14,046 nt of DNA from an archaeon. Its GTDB lineage: Archaea; Micrarchaeota; Micrarchaeia; Norongarragalinales; SBBD01. How positions within the stretch are numbered: the stretch's first letter is position 1; every line of letters starts with the position of its first letter. The position numbers and the translations under genes are program-made. The stretch lies in the NCBI GenBank assembly GCA_005239845.1, contig SBBD01000139.1:1-14046 (forward strand), read 5' to 3'. Shown here in pieces: positions 13,458-14,046 of this stretch. The notes under the pieces are model-generated. The model saw only the letters and a list, made by a program, of their open reading frames with translations. It did no database searches and was not told the origin of the DNA.

Positions 13458-13474
13458 TGCCGACGATTTTCCTT

Positions 13475-14046
13475 TTACTCCGCATCGCCTATTCCTTTGG
13501 GCGAAACGGTGAACACGCACTCGCCGTCCGGAAGGCTTGGAGAGTCCACGAGTTTCGCAATACGGCGGTCCTCCTTGCTTCGCCGCAAGTACAGGCGGTA
13601 CGTCGACTGGTGGGCTACGATGTTGCCCCCCACCGGCGTCGTCGGGTCCCCAAAGAGGATGTCGGGGCGGTCCATCACTTGGTTGGTCACGTAGACGGCG
13701 AGATTGTGCGCCTCAGAGAGCCGCTGCAGGTCGTGCAAGTGGTTGTTCAGCCTGCCCTGCCTCACCTGCAGCGTACCTCTTCCAATATAGTCGTTGCGGA
13801 ACGCCGACATTAAGGAGTCCACGACGATGAGCTTGATGTTCTTCTCCTTGATGAGCTCCACCGCTTTTTCCACGAGAAGGATCTGGTGGTCCGAGTTTTT
13901 CGCCCTGGCGACGAACACGTTTTTCAGCACAAGGTCCGGGTCCAGGCCCTTGAGCTCCGCCATTTGGGCGATGCGTTCCGGCCGGAACGTGTTCTCGCTG
14001 TCGATCATCAACGCACCGCCCTCCAAGCCCCCTTGCGCTTTCGGCA
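13475..14046 (-). CDS. radA: DNA repair and recombination protein RadA (partial, N-terminus outside window)
   Basis: The last 189 residues of the archaeal RecA/Rad51-family recombinase, which forms filaments on single-stranded DNA and drives strand exchange. From the window edge the order is as follows. GGALMIDSENTFRPERIAQ holds the end of the ATPase core's first half. Walker B is IKLIVVDSLMSAFRNDYIGRG. The L1-like region is GTLQVRQGRLNNHLHDLQRL, followed by AVYVTNQVMDRPD. Loop L2 contains FGDPTTPVGGNIVAHQSTYR, and the C-terminal strands end LPDGECVFTVSPKGIGDAE. The usual DTEGTFRPERI is here DSENTFRPERI, a conservative variation. The stop is TAA. The Walker A motif and the N-terminal HhH domain lie outside the window. 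A RadA paralogue (RadB) is excluded by the complete L2 and C-terminal sequence. Confidence 0.95.
   Translation of the reverse strand, partial: PKAQGGLEGGALMIDSENTFRPERIAQMAELKGLDPDLVLKNVFVARAKNSDHQILLVEKAVELIKEKNIKLIVVDSLMSAFRNDYIGRGTLQVRQGRLNNHLHDLQRLSEAHNLAVYVTNQVMDRPDILFGDPTTPVGGNIVAHQSTYRLYLRRSKEDRRIAKLVDSPSLPDGECVFTVSPKGIGDAE

Noticed and set aside
1..14046. CRISPR arrays, insertion sequences, integrase or tRNA genes
   Set aside because: No regularly spaced repeats, transposase or integrase motifs, terminal repeats or tRNA T-arm/anticodon patterns were seen on either strand.

Overview
The window reads as a piece of an archaeal chromosome. It carries a RecA-family RadA recombinase, a GINS replication-factor subunit, a long FKBP-type prolyl isomerase, an archaeal exported S16 (Lon-type) serine protease, a DUF424 protein and a JAMM metalloprotease. 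TATA-like boxes lie about 24-28 bp upstream of several start codons. The genes are short and tightly packed, GC-rich at third codon positions, and small secreted or anchored unknowns are mixed in. This fits a streamlined lineage such as DPANN (Micrarchaeota- or Diapherotrites-like). That placement is inference; no rRNA or tRNA gene is present to confirm it.

Layout. 1-2181 is a minus-strand block: FKBP isomerase, then a two-TM SPFH/band-7 protein, then the 5' part of a GINS subunit that leaves the window. A divergent promoter region (2182-2287) separates it from plus-strand genes: an anchored exported protein with 17 N-glycosylation sequons (2288-3556) and an MFS transporter broken by a one-base shift in a GGGG run (3668-4827). 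Facing these are the exported S16 protease (4877-6868) and a small basic protein (6933-7202), both minus. 7337-8630 is a plus-strand two-gene cassette: a small putative winged-helix protein, then a nucleotidyltransferase. It looks like an archaeal AbiEi/AbiEii-type toxin-antitoxin module, and a 9-bp inverted repeat lies over its transcription and translation start. An AT-rich stretch follows, with a small secreted protein on minus (8747-9034).

9172-11564 is a plus-strand run: GT4 glycosyltransferase, DUF424, a Cdd1-like helix-hairpin-helix protein and an AlkD-like DNA-alkylation repair protein. A JAMM protease (11542-11907/11916, minus) overlaps the AlkD 3' end. It is head-to-head with a DHH/DHHA1 phosphoesterase (11947-12936, plus). 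The window ends on minus with an unrecognised 111-residue protein and the C-terminal part of RadA.

How it works together: DNA replication and repair functions recur (GINS, RadA, AlkD-like, Cdd1-like, DHH). So do envelope and protein quality-control functions (FKBP, SPFH, exported S16 protease, JAMM). The AbiE-like cassette is the clearest accessory system. First genes of transcription units mostly have a TATA box placed for leaderless mRNA, whereas some internal genes have Shine-Dalgarno sequences.
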